Source: Myxococcales bacterium (GTDB taxonomy: Bacteria > Myxococcota_A > Bradymonadia > UBA7976 > UBA1532). Taken from it: 36,377 nucleotides of DNA. How positions within the stretch are numbered: the first letter of the stretch is position 1; every line of letters begins with the position of its first letter. The notes beneath the pieces are model-generated. The model had not been told where the DNA came from and searched no databases. It was given only the letters and a program-made list of their open reading frames with translations. The translations under genes and the position numbers were made by a program. Positions 1-8,886 of this stretch are shown here, in pieces. The stretch covers positions 1 to 36,377 of the forward strand of contig JACKDL010000049.1 of NCBI GenBank assembly GCA_020633555.1, read 5' to 3'.

Positions 1-571
1 CGGCCCGCACCGCGTGCACCGCGTGGCGGGCGAACACGAAGAACGCGTCGCTCAGCCGGTTCAGATAGGGGATCACGAAGGGATCCAGATCGGCGGTCTG
101 CCGCCCCAGGCGCACGCACAGGCGCTCGGCGCGGCGGCACAGCGTGCGGCACAGGTGCAGCTCCACGTTGGCCCGGGTGCCCCCCGGCAGCACGAAGCTG
201 CGCAGGGCGGGCAGATCCCCGTTGTAGCGATCGATGGCTGCCTCGAGCCGATCCACGTCGCCCTGCTGCACCCGCGGCTGCTTCGGGTGCAGATCAGCGC
301 TGAGCGTGGCCAGCAGGCTGCCCAGGTTGAACAGCGCGTTCTGAATCCGCTGCAGATCGGCTGCCAGATCGGTGAGGTCCGACGCCAGGCACGAGAGCCG
401 GGCGGCGCCGACGGCGCTGTTCAGCTCGTCGACGGTGCCATAGCACTCGATGCGCAGGTCGTCCTTGGGGATGAGCTGGCCGCCCACCAGGCGGGTCTCG
501 CCCGCGTCGCCCTTCCGGGTGTAGACCCGGTTGATGGCCAGCTTGGGGTCGTTGAAGCGCTCGTCGGACAC
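1..571 (-). CDS. PduO-type cob(I)alamin adenosyltransferase (partial, 3' end off window)
   Basis: Transfers the adenosyl group of ATP to cob(I)alamin, giving adenosylcobalamin in the cytoplasm. The reading frame gives 190 codons before the left edge, close to the usual family length of about 190 residues, so little is missing. Visible family motifs are the N-terminal ATP-binding segment YTRKGDAGETRLVGG (residues 17-31), CYGTVDELNSAVG (43-55), FVLPGG (126-131) and the helix with LHLCRTLCRRAER (138-150). I chose the GTG at 571-569: the conserved N-terminus starts just after it, a GGAGAG lies just upstream, and no ATG is available. It starts 29 bases after the metalloprotease stop on the same strand, so co-transcription is likely although the functions look unrelated. 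Family call is confident; the operon is inferred. Confidence 0.9.
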   Translation of the reverse strand, partial: MSDERFNDPKLAINRVYTRKGDAGETRLVGGQLIPKDDLRIECYGTVDELNSAVGAARLSCLASDLTDLAADLQRIQNALFNLGSLLATLSADLHPKQPRVQQGDVDRLEAAIDRYNGDLPALRSFVLPGGTRANVELHLCRTLCRRAERLCVRLGRQTADLDPFVIPYLNRLSDAFFVFARHAVHAVRA

Positions 572-600
572 GGGCTCTCCGGTGGGGATGGGGCGGGCGC

Positions 601-2295
601 TCAGGGGCGCCGGCGCCGGGACCGCAGGCCGATCAGGCCCACGAGCAGCGCGAAGGCCGCCGGCCCCCACGGCCCCGACGGCTGCCAACTGATGCGGCAG
701 CCCCCGTCGTCGCCGCCGCTCTTCTTCGTTTCCACCGGATCGGGCGGCTCGAGCCCCGGCCGCTCGCCGGTGCACTCCAGGCCCTCACCGTCGCTCATGC
801 CCTCGGCGCACAGGGCGAACACCGCCGTCACCGGCTGGCAACCCCAGCCCACGGGGCAACAGTCCTGGGCGTCGCACTGCTTGGTGCACCGGCCCCGGTC
901 AATGAGCTCCATGGTCACGGGATCGAACCGGTAGCCCACACACTCCAGGCCCTCGCCGCAGCTCGGGCGGTTGGTGTCGGGATCCGACGGCTGGCGGGGA
1001 TCCACCCAGCAGGCGTCGCCCACGTTGCGGTCGCCGGCCGAGGGGATCTTCTGGCAGGCCTGGCTCGACGGCGGCACGTCCACGCACTGGTAGCCGTCGG
1101 CGCAGCTCCGGTCGTCGCCGCAGGGCGTGGTGCAGTAGGGCACCACCGCGCCGGTCTCGTCGTCGCGGTTCAGCGAGTCGTTCAGGCAGAACAACCCCGG
1201 GCCGCAGATGCCCCGGTCGCTGCAGGGATCGCCCTGGCCCGGCAGGGCCCCGCCGTCGACGCCCTGGGCGCAGATGTCGGTGCCGTCTTCCAGGCTGGCG
1301 CAGTAGAAGTCGCCGGGGCACTGCCCGTTCAGGCACGGGCCCGAGCAGTAGGCCTGGTTGGTGGTGGGATCCACGATGCAGCGCAGGCCCACGTCGCAGC
1401 GACGCTCGGTCCCGCAGGCCTCGCCAAAGCCCGCCACGTTGCGGGGGGGCGGCTCGCCCCGGGCGCAGGATCCGCCGCCGTTGGTCACCGCCGAGCAGTG
1501 GAAGCCGTCGCCGCAGTCGGCGTCGGTCTGGCACACCCGGCTGCAGAACTGTTCGCGGCCGTCGTTCACGCAGAACAGGCCCGCGGTGCAGCCCTCCATG
1601 GCGCAGTCGCCGCCGAACTCCACCGTGCCCGGCGGGGGCGGCGGCTGGTCGGGATCGGGGATCTCGCCGCCGCTGGGGTACAGCTCGCAGGCCCCCGCGA
1701 TGTCGTCGGCGCCCAGGCTGCGCGACTGCAGGCCCGGCAGGGCCGCGGGCAGCATGGTGGAGCCGGGCACGTCGGTGTGGCCCAGGCCAATGCAGTGGCC
1801 CGACTCGTGGGCCACCACGCCGATGACATCCTGGCCGCCGCCCGTACTCTCGGGGGTGCCCACCGGCGGGCTGATCCAGGTGTGATCCTGCCCGTTGTAC
1901 TTGGTGTCGCAGTCCACGTAGCCGCCGCCAGCGCCGCCGGAGTTGGCCGCCACGCCCAGCACGCTGGCGCCCTCGGTCCAGCCCTCCTCGAACCACACCG
2001 CGATGTTCTCGCCGTCCGCGGCGCCCCAGGCGCGGTTCTGGGTGCGGCCGTCATAGGCCCAGTTCATGTAGGTGCAGGGCAGGCTGGTCCACGCCGCATA
2101 GCCCGTCTGGATGCCCTCCAGGCAGGTGCGGTCGTCCATGTCGGCCGAGAGCTGCTCGTTGATGCGGTACTTCACGCCGTCAGCGGGCACGTTCCAACGG
2201 CCCCCCAGCGGCTCCCAGGCCAGGGCAGGGCTGGCCGCGGTGAGCGCGACGGCGCCCAGCGCCGCGGCGGCGAGGTGTCGGTGCAGGCGAGCCAT
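601..2295 (-). CDS. Secreted matrixin-like zinc metalloprotease with Cys-rich region and MYXO-CTERM-like tail
   Basis: 564 residues. A Sec signal peptide (about 1-26, ending ASPALA) precedes a catalytic domain with the metzincin zinc motif HESGHCIGLGH: H163, E164, H167, G170 and H173, with a likely Met-turn at M181 (GSTMLP). Residues about 225-520 form a Cys-rich region of Dickkopf/EGF-like spacing. The C-terminus has an acidic/Gly linker, a Cys at 533, a hydrophobic helix (AAFALLVGLIGL) and an Arg cluster, the tripartite plan of MYXO-CTERM/GlyGly-CTERM sorting signals used for surface anchoring or release. The start overlaps the upstream gene's stop as TGATG, so translation is probably coupled. 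Protease identity is strong from the motif; substrate and final location are unknown. Assignment to matrixin rather than another metzincin subfamily is tentative. Confidence 0.9.
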   Translation of the reverse strand: MARLHRHLAAAALGAVALTAASPALAWEPLGGRWNVPADGVKYRINEQLSADMDDRTCLEGIQTGYAAWTSLPCTYMNWAYDGRTQNRAWGAADGENIAVWFEEGWTEGASVLGVAANSGGAGGGYVDCDTKYNGQDHTWISPPVGTPESTGGGQDVIGVVAHESGHCIGLGHTDVPGSTMLPAALPGLQSRSLGADDIAGACELYPSGGEIPDPDQPPPPPGTVEFGGDCAMEGCTAGLFCVNDGREQFCSRVCQTDADCGDGFHCSAVTNGGGSCARGEPPPRNVAGFGEACGTERRCDVGLRCIVDPTTNQAYCSGPCLNGQCPGDFYCASLEDGTDICAQGVDGGALPGQGDPCSDRGICGPGLFCLNDSLNRDDETGAVVPYCTTPCGDDRSCADGYQCVDVPPSSQACQKIPSAGDRNVGDACWVDPRQPSDPDTNRPSCGEGLECVGYRFDPVTMELIDRGRCTKQCDAQDCCPVGWGCQPVTAVFALCAEGMSDGEGLECTGERPGLEPPDPVETKKSGGDDGGCRISWQPSGPWGPAAFALLVGLIGLRSRRRRP

Positions 2296-2945
2296 CAGCG
2301 CACCTCCCCCGGGGCCGGCAGGGTGAGCTGGCGGGTCTTCGGGCCCACGATGCGCACGGGCACGTCCGGCCCGACGGGCCGGCCCTGGATCAACCCCAGG
2401 AGCTGGGGCAGCGGCATGCGATCCATGCTGCGCGGCGCGCCCATGAACACCAGATCGGGATCACGCTGGCGGCGCACGATGTTCAGGTCGGTGGTGTCGC
2501 GGGCGGCCCAGGTCAGGCCCGTCTTGGGATCGTCGAACAGCGTGTACTTGCCCTGGCCCAGGCCGGTGATCACCAGGTTGCCCGCCGGGGTGCGCTCCAG
2601 AAACAGCAGCACCCGCTCCCCCACCCGGAACTGCGGGTAGCCGGGGACCACCGTGGTGAACTCCTCGGGCGTGCCGGGGTAGGCGGTACCGCCAAGCTGC
2701 TCCAGCACCATGAAGGGCCGGGCCTTGTCGCCCTGCACCACCTCTTCGATCTCGAAGGCGGTCTCGGTGAACACCTGTCGGGGGCTCACCTCGACCCGGG
2801 TGCCCTGGGCGGTGACCGTGCCGATCACCACCAGCTCCGACATCTCGACCATCCTCTTCAGGTTCAGGTGCTCCACCGTCGCCGCCGAGGCCGGCGCGGC
2901 GGCCAGCCCTCCGAGCAGCGCGGCCACCCACAGCCATCGCGTCAT
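2295..2945 (-). CDS. Exported protein of unknown function, coupled to the metalloprotease
   Basis: 216 residues with a clear signal peptide (MTRWLWVAALLGGLAAAPASA) and no membrane segment after it. The mature protein looks like a compact beta-rich domain: an early SELVVIGTVTAQG strand, then an EIEEVVQGD segment and FRVGERVLLFLERTPAGNLVITG, ending in a conserved-looking Arg/Asp stretch. I recognise no catalytic motif. The start is the ATG at 2945-2943, preceded by GGAGGA at about five bases; a TTG further upstream would place that ribosome site inside the gene. Its stop overlaps the protease start (TGATG), so the two are probably made in fixed ratio; a chaperone, inhibitor or accessory role for the protease is inference only. 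A signal/housekeeping promoter upstream is not obvious. Confidence 0.8.
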   Translation of the reverse strand: MTRWLWVAALLGGLAAAPASAATVEHLNLKRMVEMSELVVIGTVTAQGTRVEVSPRQVFTETAFEIEEVVQGDKARPFMVLEQLGGTAYPGTPEEFTTVVPGYPQFRVGERVLLFLERTPAGNLVITGLGQGKYTLFDDPKTGLTWAARDTTDLNIVRRQRDPDLVFMGAPRSMDRMPLPQLLGLIQGRPVGPDVPVRIVGPKTRQLTLPAPGEVR

Positions 2946-3036
2946 GCCATCCTCCAACGGGTCCGATCACCGCAGCGGCGACACCGTAGCGAGCGGCGCG
3001 CCCCTGCCTCCAGTGCAGCATTCTTCACGGCGATCC

Positions 3037-6000
3037 TCACGGCGCCCGGCCCACGGCGGCGCGCAGCGCCTCGGCCTCGGCCCGGCAGGCGGCCGCCCGG
3101 GCAGGGGCCCCGTCGGCCAGCACCGCCGCCTGCGCCTCCAGGGCTTGGGCCAGCGCCACGGGCTGGTCGAGCTGACTCAGCGCCGCCACCGCGGCCGCCA
3201 GGGCCCCCTGGGCGCCGTCCAGATCGCCCGCGTGGGCCAGCGCCTGGCCGAGCACTCGGCGGGCCACGCCGGCCCGCGGCGCGTCCTCGGCCTGATCCGC
3301 GAGCGTCACCGCCTGCCGTGCGGCGGCGATGGCCTCGCGCGGCTCGCCCACCGCAAGGTGCAGCTCGGCCCTCATCCGCCAGGCGTCGGGCAGCAGGTAG
3401 GCGGGGCCCTTCCCGGCCTCACACAGGGCGATGGCCTCGTCCAGCCGCGCCCGGGCCTCGCCGTGTCGCCCCAGCTTCAGCCACACCTCACCCAGGTTGG
3501 CCAGGCCCAGCGCCAGCCCGGCGTGCTGGATGCGCGCGCGGAAGGCGATGGACTCCTGCAGGTAGCGGGCGGCCCGGGCGTAGTCGCCCCGCTCGCCGTA
3601 CAGCGTCCCCAGGTTGTTGTAGGTGCGCGCCAGTGCGTCGCGATCTCCCGCCAGCGCCAGCCGGCGCACCGCTTGCTTCAGCCGATCCGCCGCCTCGTCG
3701 AAGTCGCCCTGGCGCATGGCCAGGATGCCCAGGTTGTTGTCCACCGCGGCGATGCGCTGGGTGTGCCCGGCCTGGCCATAGCTGGCCCGGGCCCGCCGGT
3801 AGAAGCGCCCGGCGGCGTCGTCCTCGCCCCGCCCGTAGTGGTAGATGCCCAGCACGTTGGCCACCCGCGCCCGCTCCAGGTGGGCGTCCTCGGGCAGCTC
3901 GGCCATGGCCGCCTGGGCCAGCTCGATGGCCCGCGCACCGTCACCGCCCCGGTAGGCCAGCCAGCTCTCGTCTCGGCGCAACAGCGCCCGCACCCGCCGC
4001 GCTTCCGGCCCGGGATCCGCGCCCACCGCCGCCAGCCCGGCGTCGAGCTGCGCCTGTGCCTGCGCGGGCTCGCCGCCCGACTCGGCCAGATCGGCCAGCG
4101 CCAGGTGCCAGCGGGCCCGCAGCACCGTGGCGTCTGCGGGGGTGCGGGCCAGGGCCGCCTGGAGCCGCGCCCGCGCCTCGTCGGGCTGGCCGGCGGCCCG
4201 CAGCACCTCGGCCAGCCGGGCCTCGGCCTGGGCCCGGGCGGCGGCCGGCATGGCCCCTCGGGCCCGATCGTCTGCGGCGAGCGCGGCCTCCAGGGCAGCG
4301 CGGGTCTCGGCCGGCGCCACCTCGGTGCCCAGGCGGTCGGCCGCCTGCAGCCACGCCTCGGCGGCCCGGGCGTGATCCCCGGCGGCGTCGCGGTGGGCCG
4401 CGATGCGTGCCCAGCGATCCGGCGGATCCCCGGCCAGCTCCTCGGCCAGCCACAGGGCGGCGCGGCCGTGCCAGGCGATCCGCGAGCGCTGCTGGGTGCC
4501 GGCGTACACCACCTCGTGCACCAGCGCGTGTTGGAAGCGCCAGGCCACCTCACCGGGCAGATCGGAGGTCGCCTGCTTGACGACGAACCGATGCCGCGTC
4601 AGGGCGGCCAGGGCGTCGGCGAGCTGGCCGGGCCGGTCCAGCAGGGCCTCCACCGCCGACTGCCAGAACACGCGGCCCACCACCGCGGCGGCCCGCAGCA
4701 CCGCGCGCAGCTCGGCGGGCAGCCGATCCACCCGGGCCCGCACCACCCCCTCGATGCCCAGGGGCAGCGCCTCGGCCCCGTCGGCCCGGGCCAGGCCCAG
4801 CTCGCGCAGGAACAGCGGGTTGCCCTCAGCGCGCGCGGCCAGCGCCTGCCGCTCGGCCGCCGTGGCCTCGGCGGGCAGCACCTGCGCGAGCAGCGCGTCG
4901 GCGGCGGGCCCCTCCAGCGGCCCCAGCTCGATGCGCTCGCGCCCGGGCCAGGCCCACCAGGCCGGCCCCTCGGCCTGGGGCTCGGGCCGGGCCGTTGCCA
5001 CCACCAGCAGCGGCGCATCCTCGACCGCGGCCGCCACCGCGGCCACCACGGCCTGCCCTGCGGGGGGCAGCCAGTGCACGTCCTCCAGCCACACCCACAG
5101 CGGCGTGCGCCGGGCCGCGCTGGCCACCGCCCGCGCCACCGCCGCGGGCACCTCGCCGGCGCCCAGCCCATCGCCCGGTCGCAGACCCAGAGCCACCTCC
5201 AGCGCCGGCCGCTGCGCCGCCAGGCCGCCCGGCAGATCGCCCGCCACCAGCGCGTCGATGGACAGGATGTCGTCGGGATCGGGCAACACGTCGCCCTCGT
5301 CCATCGCCTGGATCCAGGCCTCCAGCGCCGCTCGCACCGCGGCGGGGGCCGCCCCGGGGGCCACGCCGATCAGGCCCCGCACGAGCTGTGCCGCCATGGC
5401 GAAGGGGTGCGCCTCGTCGTACGCCACGCCGGCGCCGCGCAGCATGGCGCCGCCCGCCTCCTCGGCCAGCGCCTCGATCAGCCGGCTCTTGCCGATGCCC
5501 GCCGGCCCCACCACGGTGACCACCGCCCCCTGCCCGCCCCGGGCCCGTGACCAAAGGGCCTGCAGTCGCGCCCGCTCCTCGTGGCGGCCCACCAGCGGGG
5601 GGCGCTCCTCCTCGGCCTGCAGCGCCAGCAGCCGGCGGGCCTCGCCGGGCGCGTCCCCCAGGCGCACCTGACCCCGCAGCGCGCGCACGGCGCCTGGCAG
5701 CGCGTAGACCCCCGCCGGCAGGCCCCAAACGGCGGCCTCCACCCCGTGGACCACGGGCCCCAACACGTCCACGCCCACCGGCAGGAGCCGTCCGGCCTCC
5801 ACCGCCACGGTGCTGCCGGGCCAGCCCTCGGCGATGGCCAGGGCCGCCCGCGCCGCGCGCTCGGCGTCGTTCTCGTAGCTCACCGGCGCCCCGAACACCG
5901 CCCGATCCACCGCGCCGCGCCCGGGCAGCAGCCGTCCCCCCTCAGCCGCCACCAGCGCCCGCAGCGCCCCGCGGATTCGCTGCCGCCCGTCGGCGAAGGC

Positions 6001-7104
6001 CTCGGGGTCGGCAGCCTGGGGCGCCGGCAGGCGAGCCGCCACCACCACGCCGGGCCGCGGGCCACCCCCCAGCTCCGTCGCCGCCCGCCGCTGGAAGTAC
6101 ACCGCGTCGGGTGGGCCGAACAGCCGGTAAGCCGCCCATACGGGATCCCCCGCCTGCGCCGCCCGCACCCGCGCGGCCTGCATGGCGTCGCCCACCGACA
6201 GCCCCGCTCGAAGGCCGGCATAGAAGCGCGCCGCGAAGGTGGCCCCCGGCAGGTCCGGCAGGTCCACCGCCGTGCCGATGACGTGCCGCACGCCCACCGC
6301 CAGCAGGGCGTCCACCAGCCCGCCAGAAGGCGACGCCTGATCGGCCGTGGCCACGGAGCGACAGGCGTTGGCGAACACCAGCCCTGGCGCACCCCCGCCC
6401 GCGAGCTGCGCGAGCGCCGCCGGGGCCAGATGCCCGTCGGCGAAGCGCCACCCCCCCTGCCCCTCGGGGCCCGCGTCGGCGTGGCCGGCGAAGTGCACCA
6501 GCCGAAAGCCCCGGAACAACCGCAGGAAGTCCTGGCGCGCCAGGTGCCCCAGCCGCAGATCGCAGGCCAGCCCCTCCCCGGCCCGGGCGAGCTGGCGCAG
6601 GAGGCCTTCGCCCTCGTTGCGAGCTGCCGGCAGGTCACCCGCGGGGTCCGCCACCACCAGCAGGCGATCCCCCTCGGGCGCAGCCGCGGGTGGGGTCAGC
6701 ACCCGCTCGATGGCGGGCACGGTGCCCAGGGCCCAGCGCAGGCCCACCCAGGCCGCGCCGTCGTGCAGCAGCGCCCAGGGCAGCGCCGCCGCGTCGGTGA
6801 TCACCGTCAGGCGCCCGGCGCCTGCGCGCAGCGCCGCCTTCACCGCCGCCGGCAGGATCAGGTCGAACAGCGCCCGCCCGTGGGCCACCAGCGGATCCAT
6901 GCCGCCGCCCGCCACCGCCCGTGGGAGGCCCGCCTCCAACGCCCTGCGCTCGGTCGCCAGGCCCGCCGGGTTCACCCGGTGTTGCACCCACGCGACCGGC
7001 GCGCGCAGGCCCAGCCCGTCGTGGTGGGCCAGCCCCACCCGGGCGCCCTCGGGCCCGTCGCTCAGCCAGTGCAGGACCAGGTGAATCGCCATGGCGCGCA
7101 CCAT
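3037..7104 (-). CDS. CHAT protease - degenerate cyclase - AAA ATPase - TPR fusion protein
   Basis: 1355 residues from the ATG at 7104 (an ATG at 7092 would remove four). Residues about 1-340 are a CHAT (caspase-like) domain with both catalytic positions kept: H208 in HFAGHAD and C248 in VFANACRS. Residues about 350-480 resemble a class III nucleotide cyclase, best seen at AVFGAPVSYENDAERAARAALAI, but the two metal-binding aspartates are not visible, so it should be inactive. A GRHEER box (506-511) leads into a P-loop ATPase, Walker A GPAGIGKS (533-540), with a Walker B-like WVWLEDVHW near residue 665-675. The last ~400 residues are TPR repeats. The AAA-TPR part matches large regulatory ATPases of the cyclase/MalT-like type. 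Cytoplasmic, no signal peptide. Likely a proteolytic switch controlled by ATP and partner binding (inference). Divergent from the lipoprotein gene at 7206. Confidence 0.88.
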   Translation of the reverse strand: MVRAMAIHLVLHWLSDGPEGARVGLAHHDGLGLRAPVAWVQHRVNPAGLATERRALEAGLPRAVAGGGMDPLVAHGRALFDLILPAAVKAALRAGAGRLTVITDAAALPWALLHDGAAWVGLRWALGTVPAIERVLTPPAAAPEGDRLLVVADPAGDLPAARNEGEGLLRQLARAGEGLACDLRLGHLARQDFLRLFRGFRLVHFAGHADAGPEGQGGWRFADGHLAPAALAQLAGGGAPGLVFANACRSVATADQASPSGGLVDALLAVGVRHVIGTAVDLPDLPGATFAARFYAGLRAGLSVGDAMQAARVRAAQAGDPVWAAYRLFGPPDAVYFQRRAATELGGGPRPGVVVAARLPAPQAADPEAFADGRQRIRGALRALVAAEGGRLLPGRGAVDRAVFGAPVSYENDAERAARAALAIAEGWPGSTVAVEAGRLLPVGVDVLGPVVHGVEAAVWGLPAGVYALPGAVRALRGQVRLGDAPGEARRLLALQAEEERPPLVGRHEERARLQALWSRARGGQGAVVTVVGPAGIGKSRLIEALAEEAGGAMLRGAGVAYDEAHPFAMAAQLVRGLIGVAPGAAPAAVRAALEAWIQAMDEGDVLPDPDDILSIDALVAGDLPGGLAAQRPALEVALGLRPGDGLGAGEVPAAVARAVASAARRTPLWVWLEDVHWLPPAGQAVVAAVAAAVEDAPLLVVATARPEPQAEGPAWWAWPGRERIELGPLEGPAADALLAQVLPAEATAAERQALAARAEGNPLFLRELGLARADGAEALPLGIEGVVRARVDRLPAELRAVLRAAAVVGRVFWQSAVEALLDRPGQLADALAALTRHRFVVKQATSDLPGEVAWRFQHALVHEVVYAGTQQRSRIAWHGRAALWLAEELAGDPPDRWARIAAHRDAAGDHARAAEAWLQAADRLGTEVAPAETRAALEAALAADDRARGAMPAAARAQAEARLAEVLRAAGQPDEARARLQAALARTPADATVLRARWHLALADLAESGGEPAQAQAQLDAGLAAVGADPGPEARRVRALLRRDESWLAYRGGDGARAIELAQAAMAELPEDAHLERARVANVLGIYHYGRGEDDAAGRFYRRARASYGQAGHTQRIAAVDNNLGILAMRQGDFDEAADRLKQAVRRLALAGDRDALARTYNNLGTLYGERGDYARAARYLQESIAFRARIQHAGLALGLANLGEVWLKLGRHGEARARLDEAIALCEAGKGPAYLLPDAWRMRAELHLAVGEPREAIAAARQAVTLADQAEDAPRAGVARRVLGQALAHAGDLDGAQGALAAAVAALSQLDQPVALAQALEAQAAVLADGAPARAAACRAEAEALRAAVGRAP

Positions 7105-7205
7105 ACCAACACCGGGCCCCTCGCGGCGCCCCCGGGCTGGGCGGTAAGGTCCGGCGCCCCGCCCCGTCCGGTGGGGCGAAGCGGTCTCTGCGGGGGTAGC
7201 CAGCG

Positions 7206-8369
7206 ATGCGAGCGGTGGGCACGGCGTGGTGGGTGGCCTTGATCGGGGTGTGCGGCTGCGCCTTCACCCCCGAGCCGGACAAGGGCCTGAGCGCCGATCT
7301 GGGCGCGGGCGGCGCCGGTGGCGGCGCGGCCGCGGACCAGGGCCTGTACCCGGACGCCGGAGGCGTCGGCGGCGCGGGCGGCGGCGCAGGCGGCGCAGGC
7401 GGCGCAGGCGGCCAGGGCGGCCAGGGCGGTGCGGGTGGCCAGGGCGGCGCCGGCGGTGCCGGCGGCGAAGGCGGCATGGGCGGCGCCGGCGGCATGGGCG
7501 GCGGCCCGGCCGGCTTCGGTGACCGCTGCGTCATTCCCGCGGTCTGCACCCCCGACAGCGTGGCCTGGCCCGCCTGCGAAGACCTCCTCTGCGACGAGGG
7601 ACTGGAGTGCGTCGTGCTCGGCCTGACCGGCCCGTGGGGCGTGTGTCTGCGGCCTTGCGTCGACGCCGAGTGTCCCGTGGCCCGCGGGGACGACCCGCCC
7701 TTCGGCCGAAGCTACCTGTGCCTGCCCCCGCTGGAGGGCGACGAGGGGCCGGGCGCCTGCGTGCCCGGCTCGGCCGAGCGCTGCGACGCCACCCGGCCCT
7801 GCGCCGACGATCTGACCTGCGTGGTGCACCCCACCGCCGGCCCCGCGGGCGCCCCGGGGGCCATCTGCCAGCCGCCCTTCCCCGGCGGCGTGGCCGTGGG
7901 CGAAGCCTGCGACCCGGGGCGAGGCGTCCAGTGCGCCAACGGCAACTGCATCAGCGGCCGCTGCCGCACCCTGTGTGATCCGCAGGCCGAGGTCTCGCAG
8001 TGTGATCCCGAGGGCGAGATCTGCGCCCCCATCGAAGGGATCGACGGCCGGCTCAGCCCGCCCCTGTGCCGCCCCGAGGTGCCCTGCCCGGGCGTCTGCC
8101 CGCCCGCCCTGTGCGAGCCCTGCGGGGCCGCAGACGATCCCGCCGCCGCGCCCTGCGCCGACGGGCTGACCTGTGCTCCGGTCGGGGGCGACGGGCTGCG
8201 TCGCGTGTGCCTGAGCCCCTGTGACGGCCCCGAGGGCGAGTGTCCCCCCGGCTTCACCTGCGGGCCCGTGCTGGACGCCGACGGCGAGCCCGTGCCCGAC
8301 GCCTTCGCCTGCGCCCCCGACGCGCCGGACACCTGCCCCGGCGCGGACCCGCCCGAGGGGAACCCCTGA
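7206..8369 (+). CDS. Gly-rich, Cys-rich lipoprotein (paralogue of the next gene)
   Basis: 387 residues. The N-terminus is a lipoprotein signal ending VCGC, with the lipidated Cys at 18, followed by AFTPEPDKGL. Residues about 35-100 are a low-complexity linker of Gly/Ala with Gln, encoded by tandem GC-only repeats. From about residue 105 the protein holds many Cys pairs spaced like Dickkopf/EGF-type domains (for example CDEGLECVVLG, CADDLTCVV, CPPGFTCGP), probably disulphide bonded outside the cytoplasm. No enzyme motif is seen. The stop overlaps the start of the next gene (TGATG), and that gene begins with the same CAFTPEPDKGL segment, so the pair arose by duplication. A surface adhesion or scaffold role is possible but unproven. 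Confidence 0.85.
   Translation: MRAVGTAWWVALIGVCGCAFTPEPDKGLSADLGAGGAGGGAAADQGLYPDAGGVGGAGGGAGGAGGAGGQGGQGGAGGQGGAGGAGGEGGMGGAGGMGGGPAGFGDRCVIPAVCTPDSVAWPACEDLLCDEGLECVVLGLTGPWGVCLRPCVDAECPVARGDDPPFGRSYLCLPPLEGDEGPGACVPGSAERCDATRPCADDLTCVVHPTAGPAGAPGAICQPPFPGGVAVGEACDPGRGVQCANGNCISGRCRTLCDPQAEVSQCDPEGEICAPIEGIDGRLSPPLCRPEVPCPGVCPPALCEPCGAADDPAAAPCADGLTCAPVGGDGLRRVCLSPCDGPEGECPPGFTCGPVLDADGEPVPDAFACAPDAPDTCPGADPPEGNP
7354..7510 (+). repeat. GC-only coding minisatellite (Gly/Ala/Gln linker)
   Basis: A run of short imperfect units within the lipoprotein gene, of which GGCGCAGGC repeats three times in direct tandem near 7390-7410, followed by GGCCAGGGC variants. It encodes a Gly-rich flexible linker. 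Such tracts can change length by slippage, so copy number may vary between strains. Confidence 0.8.
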
Positions 8370-8857
8370 TGCGCGCGCCCGCTGCATTCGCCGCGCTCGC
8401 CGCACTGCTCTGCGCCGGCTGCGCGTTCACGCCCGAGCCCGACAAGGGGCTGACCTTCGACGCCGGCGGCGGCGCGCTGGTGGACGGCGGCGCGGGGCCG
8501 GGGGGCGCGGGCGGCGGTGGCGGTGAAGGCGGCGGCCAGGGTGGCTTCGACGCCGGCGCGGGCGGTGGCTTCGACGCCGCGCCCGCACCGGGCGACGCCG
8601 GCGCGCCTGACGCCGAGCCGCCTGATCAGGGCCTGTGCCTGGACCTGGGCCCGTGCGACGACGCTGGCCTGTGCCCCGACGCGGCACCGTGCGGCGACCA
8701 GGGGCCGCCCGCCTGCGACGGGGGCCCTTGCACCGACGGCGGGGCCGACGGGGGCCCCGCCCCGGCCCCCGACGGCGGCGGCCCCTGCGACGCCGGCGGC
8801 TGCCCCGATGGGGCCCCGCCGCTGCCCTCGGATGCGGGCCTCGACGGGGGTTCCTGA
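8369..8857 (+). CDS. Gly/Asp/Pro-rich lipoprotein, second tandem paralogue
   Basis: 162 residues. The ATG at 8369-8371 overlaps the previous stop (TGATG) and has GAGGGG about eight bases upstream, so I prefer it to in-frame starts inside the preceding gene. The signal peptide ends LLCAGC with the lipid Cys at 18 and continues AFTPEPDKGL, identical over that stretch to the upstream lipoprotein. The remainder is low complexity: Gly-rich to about residue 75, then Asp/Gly/Pro-rich with regularly placed Cys (GPCDDAGLCPDAAPCGDQG), and it ends without the longer Cys domains of its neighbour. It looks like a shortened or diverged copy. No catalytic motif. Next gene, on the same strand after 29 bases, is the ECF sigma factor. 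Confidence 0.8.
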   Translation: MRAPAAFAALAALLCAGCAFTPEPDKGLTFDAGGGALVDGGAGPGGAGGGGGEGGGQGGFDAGAGGGFDAAPAPGDAGAPDAEPPDQGLCLDLGPCDDAGLCPDAAPCGDQGPPACDGGPCTDGGADGGPAPAPDGGGPCDAGGCPDGAPPLPSDAGLDGGS

Positions 8858-8874
8858 GCCCCCCACCCCCGGGG

Positions 8875-8880
8875 TAGGCT
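8875..8880 (+). promoter_or_regulatory. Candidate -10 element (TAGGCT) of a leaderless sigma-factor transcript
   Basis: TAGGCT fits the TAnnnT pattern and ends six bases before the GTG start of the ECF sigma gene, so transcription would begin at or next to the start codon. There is no convincing -35 and no clean ribosome site apart from a GGGG run. Tentative. Confidence 0.3.
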
Positions 8881-8886
8881 GCCGCC

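Noticed and set aside
7354..7510. Gly-tract repeats as a CRISPR array
   Set aside because: Units are short, contiguous and in frame with no spacers; they encode a linker.
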